Below, one piece after another: positions 1 through 7,055 of a stretch of DNA of 9,306 bases. Below the pieces are notes generated by a model that was not told the DNA's origin, did not search any database, and saw nothing but the letters and a program-made list of their open reading frames with translations. The stretch is taken from the NCBI GenBank assembly GCA_947174725.1, contig CAMWKA010000049.1, positions 1 through 9,306 on the forward strand. The letters are read 5' to 3'. This DNA is from an uncultured Lachnospiraceae bacterium. GTDB taxonomy: Bacteria; Bacillota; Clostridia; Lachnospirales; Lachnospiraceae. Each line of letters begins with the position of its first letter. The first letter of the stretch is position 1. The position numbers were made by a program, and so were the translations under genes.

Positions 1-193
1 ATTGAATATCCATACATTTCCATATTTTATCATCCCAGCCCCGAAAAGTAAACATAAGTCTTTGCTTTGGAATGTGTTTTTTGTGTGTAATTCCTTCCAA
101 AATCCATTTTTTAAGAAGATTTTCGATTGCGAAATGTCGAATCTCGTCGTATAATAGGTGAGTATGCTGTAAATTAACATAATCCCCTGCCGA
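1..193 (-). pseudogene. possible coding remnant running off the left edge, no start codon
   Basis: On the minus strand one frame is open for 64 codons, from just after a TAG at 196-194 to the window edge. It reads like real protein: a hydrophobic-charged helix (IENLLKKWILEG) and three tryptophans, ending FRGWDDKIW. No ATG, GTG or TTG occurs before a TTG at 100-98 and an ATG at 55-53, neither with a convincing ribosome binding site. It could therefore be the interior of a decayed gene cut off from its start. A second minus-strand frame is also open (213 to 1, with an ATG at 180-178 preceded by AGGGG), but its translation looks less protein-like to me. I do not recognise a family. A good plus-strand promoter lies inside this stretch, which also argues against an intact gene. 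It may simply be noncoding DNA. Confidence 0.25.
127..155 (+). promoter_or_regulatory. sigma-A-type promoter for the activase gene
   Basis: A perfect -10 box TATAAT (150-155) lies 17 bases after TTGCGA (127-132), which matches the -35 consensus at four of six positions. Transcription would start near 162, giving a leader of about 170 bases before the ATG at 332. A small imperfect palindrome (125-143: GATT-G-CGA, loop AATG, TCGAATC) covers the -35 box and half the spacer, so a repressor could bind there; that is inference. Confidence 0.6.
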
Positions 194-224
194 CTAAAAT
201 ATAGGGACAGTTTTTATCTTTGTG

Positions 225-310
225 TTTATGAGCTGACGGCATGCATGCGGGACACTGGAAATATAATTTAAAATACCATATTGACGCTGATTCCATAGGC
301 AGCTCATGAA
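225..310 (+). promoter_or_regulatory. structured 5' leader (candidate cis-regulatory RNA)
   Basis: Bases 225-235 (TTTATGAGCTG) can pair with 300-310 (CAGCTCATGAA) through 11 consecutive pairs, one of them G-U. The stem encloses 64 bases. Inside, TGGAA (256-260) can pair with TTCCA (291-295), and the loop also holds the palindrome GCATGCATGC (239-248). The 3' arm ends five bases before the purine-rich ribosome binding site of the large gene. That is where a translation-controlling riboswitch or protein-bound leader would sit. I compared it by eye with the conserved motifs of several common riboswitch classes (cobalamin, c-di-GMP, fluoride, THF) and found no match. It could be a chance inverted repeat, but its length and position make it worth listing. 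Confidence 0.35.
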
Positions 311-314
311 GGTT

Positions 315-321
315 AGAAAGG
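315..321 (+). promoter_or_regulatory. ribosome binding site that decides the start of the activase gene
   Basis: AGAAAGG lies 10 bases before the ATG at 332. The same frame could open at a TTG at 323, but that codon would sit only one base after this site. ATG 332 is therefore the better start. Confidence 0.6.
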
Positions 322-331
322 TTTGATATTT

Positions 332-3300
332 ATGTCAGAAACAATTTACCGTTTAGGAATAGATATCGGATCGACCACGGTCAAAATCGCCGTGCTGGAT
401 CCGGCTAATCAGATTCTTTTTTCGGATTATGAACGTCATTTTGCCAATATCCGCGAGACGCTTCATTCCCTGTTGGAAAAAGCATTTCAGCAGTTGGGCA
501 ATGTTACACTGCTTCCGGTCATCACCGGCTCCGGCGGACTTACTCTGGCAAAGCATCTGGAAGTACCGTTTGTACAGGAAGTCCTTGCAGTCAGTACTTC
601 TCTGGAAACCTTTGCCCCAAAGACGGATGTTGCTATCGAGCTTGGCGGTGAGGATGCTAAAATCATATACTTTGAAGACGGCAACGTGGAACAGCGTATG
701 AACGGCATCTGCGCCGGCGGTACGGGTTCCTTTATCGACCAGATGGCTTCCCTGATCCAGACCGACGCCATGGGCTTAAATGAGTATGCCAAGAATTACC
801 AATCCTTATACACAATCGCCGCAAGGTGCGGCGTATTTGCCAAGTCGGATATCCAGCCCCTGATCAATGACGGCGCCACAAGGGAAGACCTTTCCGCTTC
901 GATTTTTCAGGCGGTTGTCAACCAGACCATCAGCGGTCTTGCCTGCGGCAAACCGATTCGTGGGCATGTTGCTTTTCTGGGCGGTCCGCTTCATTTTTTA
1001 TCCGAATTAAAAGCTGCTTTTGTCCGCACTTTAAAACTTGATGATGAACATATCATTGATACAGACAACTCCCATCTGTTCGCCGCCATCGGTTCCGCCT
1101 TGAACGCAAAGGAAGATGCTCCTGACAATGGAAAGGTCACGATGAAGCAGATGACAGACAAGTTAAATTCCGATATTCATATGGAATTTGAAGTTGAACG
1201 AATGGAGCCGCTCTTTAAAGACGAGACAGAATACGAAGATTTTGAGCGCCGTCATAATTCCCATTGTGTCGGCACAGGCGATCTTGATCAATATCATGGC
1301 AACTGCTTTCTTGGCATTGACGCCGGAAGTACTACAACGAAAGTCGCTCTGATCGACGGTCAGGGCAGGCTTCTCTATTCCTTTTACAGCAACAATAATG
1401 GCAACCCACTGGAAACAGCGATCTGTGCCTTAAAGGAAATCTATTCGGTTCTTCCTGCCGACGCTAAGATCGTCCGTTCCTGCTCCACCGGTTATGGGGA
1501 AGCGCTGATGAAGGCTGCATTCCTGCTGGATGACGGACAGGTTGAGACAGTCGCCCATTATTACGCCGCCGCTTTCTTTGATCCCCAGGTTGATTGTATT
1601 CTGGATATCGGCGGACAAGATATGAAATGCATCAAGATCAAAAACCAGACCGTTGACAGCGTTTTATTAAATGAAGCCTGTTCTTCCGGCTGCGGCTCTT
1701 TTATTGAGACCTTTGCAAAATCCTTAAATTATTCCGTACAGGATTTTGCAAAAGCTGCTTTATTTGCGGAGCATCCCATCGATCTGGGAACCAGATGTAC
1801 GGTATTTATGAATTCCAAAGTAAAGCAGGCGCAAAAAGAAGGTGCCGCCGTATCCGACATCTCTGCGGGACTTGCCTATTCCGTTATCAAAAACGCATTG
1901 TTTAAAGTAATCAAGGTATCGGACGCTTCCGAGCTTGGAAACCGTATCGTCGTACAGGGCGGTACGTTCTACAATGACGCGGTTCTTAGAAGCTTTGAAA
2001 AGATTGCGAATTGTGAAGCCATCCGTCCCGACATCGCCGGGATCATGGGGGCTTTCGGCGCAGCTCTGATCGCCCGCGAAAATTACCACGCCGGTTATCA
2101 GACAACTATGCTTTCTTTCAAGCAGATCAACGAACTGCAGTTTTCGACCTCCATGGCAAAATGCCGTGGCTGCACCAACAACTGCCGCCTGACCATCAAT
2201 AAATTCTCCGGCGGACGCCAGTATATTTCCGGCAACCGCTGTGAACGCGGTCTCGGAAAACAGAAAAATGAAAATAATATACCAAACCTTTTTGAATATA
2301 AACTGAACAGAATCTTTGACTATGAACCTCTCCCTGCCGACAAAGCGGTACGCGGACGTGTTGGTATTCCGAGAGTTCTGAATATGTATGAAAACTATCC
2401 GTTCTGGTTCACTTTCTTTAATGAACTGGAATATGAAGTCGTTCTCTCTCCACTCTCGAACCGTAAAATCTATGAGCTTGGTATCGAATCCATTCCCAGC
2501 GAATCGGAATGTTATCCTGCCAAGCTGGCGCATGGTCATGTCCAATGGCTGATTAACCAAAAGCCGGACTTTATTTTCTATCCGGCGCTGTTCTATGAAC
2601 GTAATGAAACACCGGACGCCAATAACCACTATAACTGTCCGATCGTTACCTCCTATTCGGAAAATATCAAGAACAATATTGAAGAGATCGGCCGCGGGGA
2701 AGTCCGCTTCCGCAACCCGTTTATGTCCTTTTTAAGTCCGGAAACCATAACACCGGTCCTGATCGAAGAATTTTCCGAGATTCCGGCAAAGCTGGTGGCT
2801 GCCGCCGTGGAAAAAGCATGGGCGGAACAGGAAAAGGCGCACCGGGATATCCAGAAAAAGGGCGAAGAAGTTTTGGAATATCTGACCACAAACAAAAAAC
2901 GCGGTATTGTTCTTGCCGGGCGTCCCTACCATATCGATCCGGAGATCAACCATGGAATTCCTGAGCTGATCACTTCTTTTGATATTGCTGTACTGACAGA
3001 GGATTCCGTCTCCCATCTGGCAAAACCGGAACGTCCGTTGATCGTATCCGACCAGTGGATGTATCACTCCCGCCTCTATTGCGCGGCAAGCTATGTAAAA
3101 ACCAGAGACGATCTGGATCTGATCCAGCTCAATTCCTTCGGTTGCGGCTTAGATGCCGTTACAACCGATCAGGTAAATGATATCTTAAGCGGTTCCGATA
3201 AGATCTATACCTGTCTGAAGATCGACGAAGTCAATAATCTGGGCGCGGCAAGGATTCGTATCCGATCCTTACTGGCTGCCCTCGAAGTCAGGGACCGGAA

Positions 3301-4570
3301 ATGCACCAAACGCACCATCCGGCCTGCCAATATCGAACGCGTTCTCTTTACTGAAGAAATGCGTAAAAACTACACAATCATCTGTCCGCAGATGTCGCCG
3401 ATCCATTTTGATATGCTGGAGAAGGCCTTTTCTTCCTGTGGATACAATTTTAAGGTGCTGACCAACGACAACCGTCATTCCGTAGATGTGGGATTAAAAT
3501 ATGTCAATAATGACGCCTGCTATCCATCGTTGTGTGTTGTCGGGCAGATCATGGAAGCAATCCTTTCCGGGGAATATGATACCGATCATTTAGCTGTCAT
3601 GATGACGCAGACCGGCGGCGGATGCCGTGCGACCAACTATGTGGGCTTCATCCGCCGTGCCTTGGAAAAAGCCGGATATCCGCATATCCCGGTGATTTCC
3701 TTAAACCTTGGTGGTATCGAGGTCAATCCCGGATTTAAACTGGATCTGAAATTGATTATTCGCTTATTATATGCGGCACTGTTCGGAGATATCTTTATGA
3801 GATGCGTTTACCGCATGCGCCCTTATGAAATCACTCCCGGAAGTACTGAGGAAGTGCATCAGAAATGGCTTGCGATCTGTAATGAATTCATTACCTCAAA
3901 GCATCCCTCTTTCTTCCGTTACCGAAAGATCTGCCGTGAAATGATAAGTGAATTTGACGCAATACCAATTCATGAAGATATGAAAAAACCACGCGTCGGC
4001 ATCGTGGGCGAGATTCTTGTAAAATTTGCTCCAGCAGCAAATAACTATCTGGTAGAGCTTTTGGAGCATGAAGGCGCAGAGGCTGTCGTTCCTGACCTTT
4101 TGGACTTTATGTTCTACTGCTTCTATAACCAGATCTATAAGGCGGAGCATCTTGGCACCAGTAAGAAGGCGGCAAGGATGTGCAAGCTTGGCATCACCGG
4201 CATGAATTTTGTCCGTTCCGCCTCCGCCAAGGCATTAAAAAAGAGCAGACACTTTGATCCGCCCGCAGATATTTATGATCTTGTAAAATATGCCGGAGAA
4301 ATCGTGGATATCGGCAACCAGACAGGTGAAGGCTGGTTCCTTACCGGAGAAATGCTGGAACTGATCCACAATGGCACCGGCAATATCGTATGTACGCAGC
4401 CTTTTGCCTGCCTGCCGAATCATGTTGTCGGCAAGGGTGTCATTAAAGCGCTCAGAAAACGGTATCCAAAGTCAAATATCGTTGCGATCGACTACGATCC
4501 CGGCGCAAGCGAAGTCAACCAGTTAAACCGAATCAAACTAATGCTTTCAACTGCTTATAAAAACTTATAA
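332..4570 (+). CDS. fused 2-hydroxyacyl-CoA dehydratase activase-type protein (two BadF/BadG ATPase modules plus DUF2229 and dehydratase-like region)
   Basis: This 1412-residue soluble protein belongs to the BadF/BadG/BcrA/BcrD activases, which use ATP hydrolysis to push an electron from a bridging [4Fe-4S] cluster onto a partner iron-sulfur protein. Counted from ATG 332, activase module 1 covers about 6-260: phosphate loop [10 protein letters not shown] at 9-18, ELGGEDAK at 103-110, and cluster cysteines C127 (CAGGTGSF) and C166 (RCGVF). Module 2 covers about 325-585: [10 protein letters not shown] at 328-337, DIGGQDMK at 425-432, and cysteines C450 (CSSGCGSF) and C489 (RCTVF). In Acidaminococcus HgdC, two identical subunits each give two such cysteines to one cluster, so here one chain probably forms the dimer by itself. 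A linker with C611, C614, C618 and C637 follows. Then come a DUF2229-like region (about 675-1000) and a dehydratase-like region (about 1013-1400) with further conserved-looking cysteines (C727, C938, C1063, C1098, C1354, C1360). No separate dehydratase genes are adjacent, and the substrate is unknown. The family assignment is firm; the reaction is not. Confidence 0.93.
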   Translation: MSETIYRLGIDIGSTTVKIAVLDPANQILFSDYERHFANIRETLHSLLEKAFQQLGNVTLLPVITGSGGLTLAKHLEVPFVQEVLAVSTSLETFAPKTDVAIELGGEDAKIIYFEDGNVEQRMNGICAGGTGSFIDQMASLIQTDAMGLNEYAKNYQSLYTIAARCGVFAKSDIQPLINDGATREDLSASIFQAVVNQTISGLACGKPIRGHVAFLGGPLHFLSELKAAFVRTLKLDDEHIIDTDNSHLFAAIGSALNAKEDAPDNGKVTMKQMTDKLNSDIHMEFEVERMEPLFKDETEYEDFERRHNSHCVGTGDLDQYHGNCFLGIDAGSTTTKVALIDGQGRLLYSFYSNNNGNPLETAICALKEIYSVLPADAKIVRSCSTGYGEALMKAAFLLDDGQVETVAHYYAAAFFDPQVDCILDIGGQDMKCIKIKNQTVDSVLLNEACSSGCGSFIETFAKSLNYSVQDFAKAALFAEHPIDLGTRCTVFMNSKVKQAQKEGAAVSDISAGLAYSVIKNALFKVIKVSDASELGNRIVVQGGTFYNDAVLRSFEKIANCEAIRPDIAGIMGAFGAALIARENYHAGYQTTMLSFKQINELQFSTSMAKCRGCTNNCRLTINKFSGGRQYISGNRCERGLGKQKNENNIPNLFEYKLNRIFDYEPLPADKAVRGRVGIPRVLNMYENYPFWFTFFNELEYEVVLSPLSNRKIYELGIESIPSESECYPAKLAHGHVQWLINQKPDFIFYPALFYERNETPDANNHYNCPIVTSYSENIKNNIEEIGRGEVRFRNPFMSFLSPETITPVLIEEFSEIPAKLVAAAVEKAWAEQEKAHRDIQKKGEEVLEYLTTNKKRGIVLAGRPYHIDPEINHGIPELITSFDIAVLTEDSVSHLAKPERPLIVSDQWMYHSRLYCAASYVKTRDDLDLIQLNSFGCGLDAVTTDQVNDILSGSDKIYTCLKIDEVNNLGAARIRIRSLLAALEVRDRKCTKRTIRPANIERVLFTEEMRKNYTIICPQMSPIHFDMLEKAFSSCGYNFKVLTNDNRHSVDVGLKYVNNDACYPSLCVVGQIMEAILSGEYDTDHLAVMMTQTGGGCRATNYVGFIRRALEKAGYPHIPVISLNLGGIEVNPGFKLDLKLIIRLLYAALFGDIFMRCVYRMRPYEITPGSTEEVHQKWLAICNEFITSKHPSFFRYRKICREMISEFDAIPIHEDMKKPRVGIVGEILVKFAPAANNYLVELLEHEGAEAVVPDLLDFMFYCFYNQIYKAEHLGTSKKAARMCKLGITGMNFVRSASAKALKKSRHFDPPADIYDLVKYAGEIVDIGNQTGEGWFLTGEMLELIHNGTGNIVCTQPFACLPNHVVGKGVIKALRKRYPKSNIVAIDYDPGASEVNQLNRIKLMLSTAYKNL

Positions 4571-4646
4571 AAAATAAACGGAGCAGCAGACCGGGAGTTT
4601 CCATGTCATATGGTTTTCCCTAATTCTCTCCGGTCTCTGCTTTCCG
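4569..4646 (-). terminator. intrinsic terminator of the minus-strand unit, stop codon in the loop
   Basis: Three stacked helices form one long hairpin: CGGA 4579-4582 with TCCG 4643-4646, GCAG 4583-4586 with CTGC 4637-4640, and AGACCGGG 4588-4595 with TCCGGTCT 4629-4636 (one G-U pair), broken only by small bulges. Read on the minus strand, the stem is followed at once by TTTATTTTTT (4578-4569), a typical U tract. The right arm is the last coding part of the 127-residue gene, and its TAG (4622-4620) lies in the loop. On the plus strand the stem is not followed by a real T run, so it should stop the activase transcript less well, though it may still protect its 3' end. Confidence 0.8.
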
Positions 4647-5003
4647 CTGCATCTCTTCGATCTCCTGCCACTTTTTGTCCTCATCCATCTGTGCCTCTTG
4701 TAGCAGACGCTCATAAACCTTATTCGCCTCTTCCAGACTCTGAACCTCTTCTTCCTGCACCTGCTTCATGGCTTTTTCAAAAGGATCCTCATCACGGCTG
4801 TTATCTTTCAGGATCGACTCATATAAAACAGTATTATTCTCCGAAAACGCGTCTTCCTCATCAACGGATGACGAATCCTCATCCGCGTCTCCATCCTTTT
4901 GATCCGAAATATGCATATTCACGTTCCACCATTTGATAAGATTCGCTTTTAAGCTGTTATTCCTGATAATCTCATCAAGTTTATCTTCATTGGGTTTCTT
5001 CAT
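4620..5003 (-). CDS. acidic, coiled-coil-rich hypothetical protein
   Basis: The product is 127 residues, without a signal peptide or membrane segment, and I do not recognise it. The first 30 residues form a basic-hydrophobic stretch (LKANLIKWWNVNM at 18-30). Then comes a very acidic, probably disordered segment (34-52, containing DADEDSSSVDEED). From about 73 to 123 the sequence is rich in Glu, Gln and Lys with regularly spaced Leu, Val and Met, as expected for a long helix or coiled coil. The ATG at 5003-5001 is preceded by GGAGTGG (5018-5012) with eight bases of spacing, a good ribosome binding site. It is the last gene of the unit, 29 bases behind the 94-residue gene, and the terminator overlaps its 3' end. 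Its place downstream of a diguanylate cyclase suggests only co-expression. A protein-protein interaction role is a guess from composition. Confidence 0.75.
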   Translation of the reverse strand: MKKPNEDKLDEIIRNNSLKANLIKWWNVNMHISDQKDGDADEDSSSVDEEDAFSENNTVLYESILKDNSRDEDPFEKAMKQVQEEEVQSLEEANKVYERLLQEAQMDEDKKWQEIEEMQRKAETGEN

Positions 5004-5032
5004 ACACTAAACCACTCCATACCTTATATCTG

Positions 5033-5317
5033 TTATTGAAACTCTCCATGCTTACTTTCTACCCATGCCACGGCCTCCTGCAGACCTTCGTCTGTCAACG
5101 GGAATTCCTGATATTCCTTTTTCTCTTCCTCCGTATGATCAAAGGCAAACGGTTCCGGCCAGACACAGGTCAAAATCACTTCCCTGCCGTCTTCTTCATA
5201 TTTTTTCTTTTCAAACAGAAATCGCATTCCCGTATCGCTTCCGGTAAAGCGTTCTTTTTTAATATAATTTAGTGCCGGACGATATAAATTGTCATGAAGA
5301 TTCACATTAATAACCAT
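5033..5317 (-). CDS. small hypothetical protein, apparently conserved in Lachnospiraceae
   Basis: The 94-residue product is soluble and has no transmembrane or signal segment. Its pattern resembles a small uncharacterised family that I recall from Lachnospiraceae genomes: a central RFLFEKKKYEEDG (32-44), the strand VILTCVWPEPFAFD (47-60), and a final TDEGLQEAVAWVESKHG (75-91) that looks like a helix. This recollection cannot be verified here. One cysteine (C51) and two tryptophans (W53, W85) are present; no catalytic motif is evident. The start is slightly awkward: GGAAAGG ends one base before the ATG at 5317-5315, and no in-frame alternative exists upstream. The internal GTG at 5305-5303 (codon 5) would sit 13 bases after that site. 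The gene lies 28 bases after the cyclase and 29 before the 127-residue gene, so the three are probably co-transcribed. Function unknown. Confidence 0.75.
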   Translation of the reverse strand: MVINVNLHDNLYRPALNYIKKERFTGSDTGMRFLFEKKKYEEDGREVILTCVWPEPFAFDHTEEEKKEYQEFPLTDEGLQEAVAWVESKHGEFQ

Positions 5318-5345
5318 GCCTTTCCATAACCTGCGTGTGAAAAAT

Positions 5346-6929
5346 TTATTCCAGAAATACGTACTTTGCCTTGCCGGATTCCTTTGCTTTGTACAAAGCC
5401 TTATCGCTGCGCTGCATCAGATTTTCGATTTCATGATTCTGCCCTTCATCAATAACAGAAATTGCCGCACCTGCACTTACTGTCATCCTGCTGAATTTTT
5501 CATCTGATTTATAATACGCATGCATCGTCTCAAACATATGATCAACTTCTTTCTTCAGTTCGTCCTCTGTGATCTCCCGGCTCTGTATAACAATAAACTC
5601 ATCACCGCCAAGCCTTGCGATAAAATCTTCCGGGAAACATTCCTTTAACAGTCTTGATGTTTCTACCAGTGCTCTGTCGCCTTCCTTATGACCATAGATA
5701 TCATTTACCTGCTTAAAGTTGTCAAGATCCAGTGTAATCACCGTCATCTGTGGACAGGATATCTTTTCATCCAAATGGCGGAACAAACTTCTTCGATTAT
5801 TCAGTCCCGTCAGGAAATCGGTAGTTGCCGCATAAAGCGTCTGCTCCCCAAATTTCTTTTCAATCGTAATATCCCGAAAAATATCAATCTTTCCAAGGGT
5901 CTCTCCAAAAATATCAACCACAGGAGCCTCACTGTACATCAGCACGATCTTATCTCCCCGATCGTTTAGTTCAATCTCCATATTTTCACCATTCTTAACC
6001 GCTTTTTCCTCAAGCAGCTTCTGCTTCCAATCAGCAAATGACTGACCTTCTCCAAGATGCTCGCGCGGGAAATATTTTAAAAATTCCGGATTGACGCTGA
6101 TCGCCATTCCTTTCGGATTTTCTATTACGACTGCAAAAGGGAGGCTGTTCAATACGATGGACAACTCTTTACTGATATTCTGCAGTTCCGTGACATCATG
6201 AGCAAACCCACAGGTTCCGAAGATTTCATCATTCTCATCGATCAATGGCGATTTATAGGTTTTAAACAGACGCATTCCGCCCTTGGTCTTCACATTCTCA
6301 TCAAACAGGCAGGTCTTTCGCGCTTCCATAACGATATCCTCAGATTCCAGGCAGACGTAATCTCCCTGTTCATACTCTTCCTTGGGAATATCCCATATGT
6401 AATAATGTCCCTTTTTATAAATCTGCTCCTTTGTCTTCTCCACAGCACCGCAGAATCCATCATTCACAATCAGATGCGCACCCTTCCGGTCTTTAAACCA
6501 GATCAGATCCGGCAGGCTGTCGATCAAGGTATCAAAGCAGATCTTCTGCTTACGGTTGTCTGCTACATTCTTCATAAACAAAAGCAGTTTTTTATAATAA
6601 ATCGCCAGAAGTTCTTTCTGATACCGTTCCTGGGGCATCACCCAGAGCATATCCACCCTTGCGAGCTGTTCCTGTTTCACAGCAGCCATCTCATCCACAG
6701 AAAGCAGATAAACAACCAACCCTTTTTCCCTTGATACCTCCGGCAACTCATCCGTTTTTCCGTCAATGATTATCGCGGTATCAATCATATTTTCATTCCA
6801 GACCTTATGATAATCATCCACTGTTGTAAGCACAACTTCACTATCCTCCGGCAGTTCGATCATATTTACTGCCTTTTCGATCTCCGGAGAACTGCTTTGT
6901 ATGATAATTTGAAATTGATTTTGGAACAT
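5346..6929 (-). CDS. diguanylate cyclase with receiver-like and PAS domains (GGDEF)
   Basis: The 527-residue protein should make cyclic di-GMP from two GTP. Counted from ATG 6929, residues 1-120 show the alternating strand-helix pattern of a response-regulator receiver: an Asp at the end of the third strand (IIIDG, D56) but neither the usual acidic pair after strand 1 nor the Lys after strand 5. Two PAS-like domains follow, about 132-250 (LPDLIWFKDRKGAHLIVNDGF) and 254-358 (LPFAVVIENPKG, ending DIFRDITIEKK). The GGDEF domain fills about 368-527: DFLTGLNNRR, the metal-binding DLDNFKQVND, and an intact GGDEF at 441-445. The inhibitory site RxxD five residues before it reads FPED, so feedback inhibition through that arginine is not expected. 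No membrane segments are visible, so it should sense a cytoplasmic signal. The frame could open at TTG 6935, but AAAAGGG (6945-6939) is nine bases from ATG 6929 and only three from the TTG. Confidence 0.92.
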   Translation of the reverse strand: MFQNQFQIIIQSSSPEIEKAVNMIELPEDSEVVLTTVDDYHKVWNENMIDTAIIIDGKTDELPEVSREKGLVVYLLSVDEMAAVKQEQLARVDMLWVMPQERYQKELLAIYYKKLLLFMKNVADNRKQKICFDTLIDSLPDLIWFKDRKGAHLIVNDGFCGAVEKTKEQIYKKGHYYIWDIPKEEYEQGDYVCLESEDIVMEARKTCLFDENVKTKGGMRLFKTYKSPLIDENDEIFGTCGFAHDVTELQNISKELSIVLNSLPFAVVIENPKGMAISVNPEFLKYFPREHLGEGQSFADWKQKLLEEKAVKNGENMEIELNDRGDKIVLMYSEAPVVDIFGETLGKIDIFRDITIEKKFGEQTLYAATTDFLTGLNNRRSLFRHLDEKISCPQMTVITLDLDNFKQVNDIYGHKEGDRALVETSRLLKECFPEDFIARLGGDEFIVIQSREITEDELKKEVDHMFETMHAYYKSDEKFSRMTVSAGAAISVIDEGQNHEIENLMQRSDKALYKAKESGKAKYVFLE

Positions 6930-6938
6930 AGTCAAACA

Positions 6939-6945
6939 CCCTTTT
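6939..6945 (-). promoter_or_regulatory. ribosome binding site of the diguanylate cyclase gene
   Basis: On the minus strand AAAAGGG is followed nine bases later by ATG 6929-6927. This favours that ATG over the in-frame TTG at 6935. Confidence 0.6.
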
Positions 6946-6988
6946 CTTTTATAATATTTTTCCTTGTCAGTACATTGTTTTCAAATAT

Positions 6989-7018
6989 ATTCTATCACAG
7001 GCAATGCTGCAATGTCTA
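6989..7018 (-). promoter_or_regulatory. sigma-A-type promoter for the cyclase operon
   Basis: On the minus strand TAGACA (7018-7013; five of six -35 consensus bases) is followed after 18 bases by TAGAAT (6994-6989; five of six -10 bases). A TG one base before the -10 box makes it an extended -10. Transcription would begin near 6982, about 50 bases before the ATG. No obvious terminator with a U tract separates it from metAA upstream, so some read-through from metAA is possible. Confidence 0.5.
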
Positions 7019-7055
7019 TTTTATTCTGTACTTTTTTATTGGATTGCACCACTTT

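Noticed and set aside
262..267. Second TATAAT upstream of the activase gene
   Set aside because: No -35-like sequence lies 16-18 bases upstream and no TG extension precedes it. It sits in an AT-rich loop of the leader.
323..331. Upstream TTG start of the activase gene, three codons longer
   Set aside because: The TTG lies one base after the AGAAAGG site, whereas ATG 332 has a normal ten-base spacing. With ATG 332 the cysteines also fall at 127 and 166, the same numbers as in HgdC.
1760..2629. Minus-strand open frame of 289 codons inside the activase gene
   Set aside because: It lies wholly antisense to a strongly supported coding region and shows no recognisable domain. Long antisense frames are common opposite high-quality coding sequence.
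4610..4936. Plus-strand open frame of 108 codons after the activase gene
   Set aside because: It is antisense to the 127-residue gene, has a Pro/Ser/His-rich composition typical of a shadow frame, and lacks a ribosome binding site.
6198..6734. Plus-strand open frame of 178 codons inside the cyclase gene
   Set aside because: It is antisense to the PAS region of the cyclase, with a hydrophobic, His/Phe-rich shadow composition and no family motif.
6930..6935. TTG start of the diguanylate cyclase, two codons longer
   Set aside because: AAAAGGG is only three bases away from the TTG but nine from the ATG at 6929.
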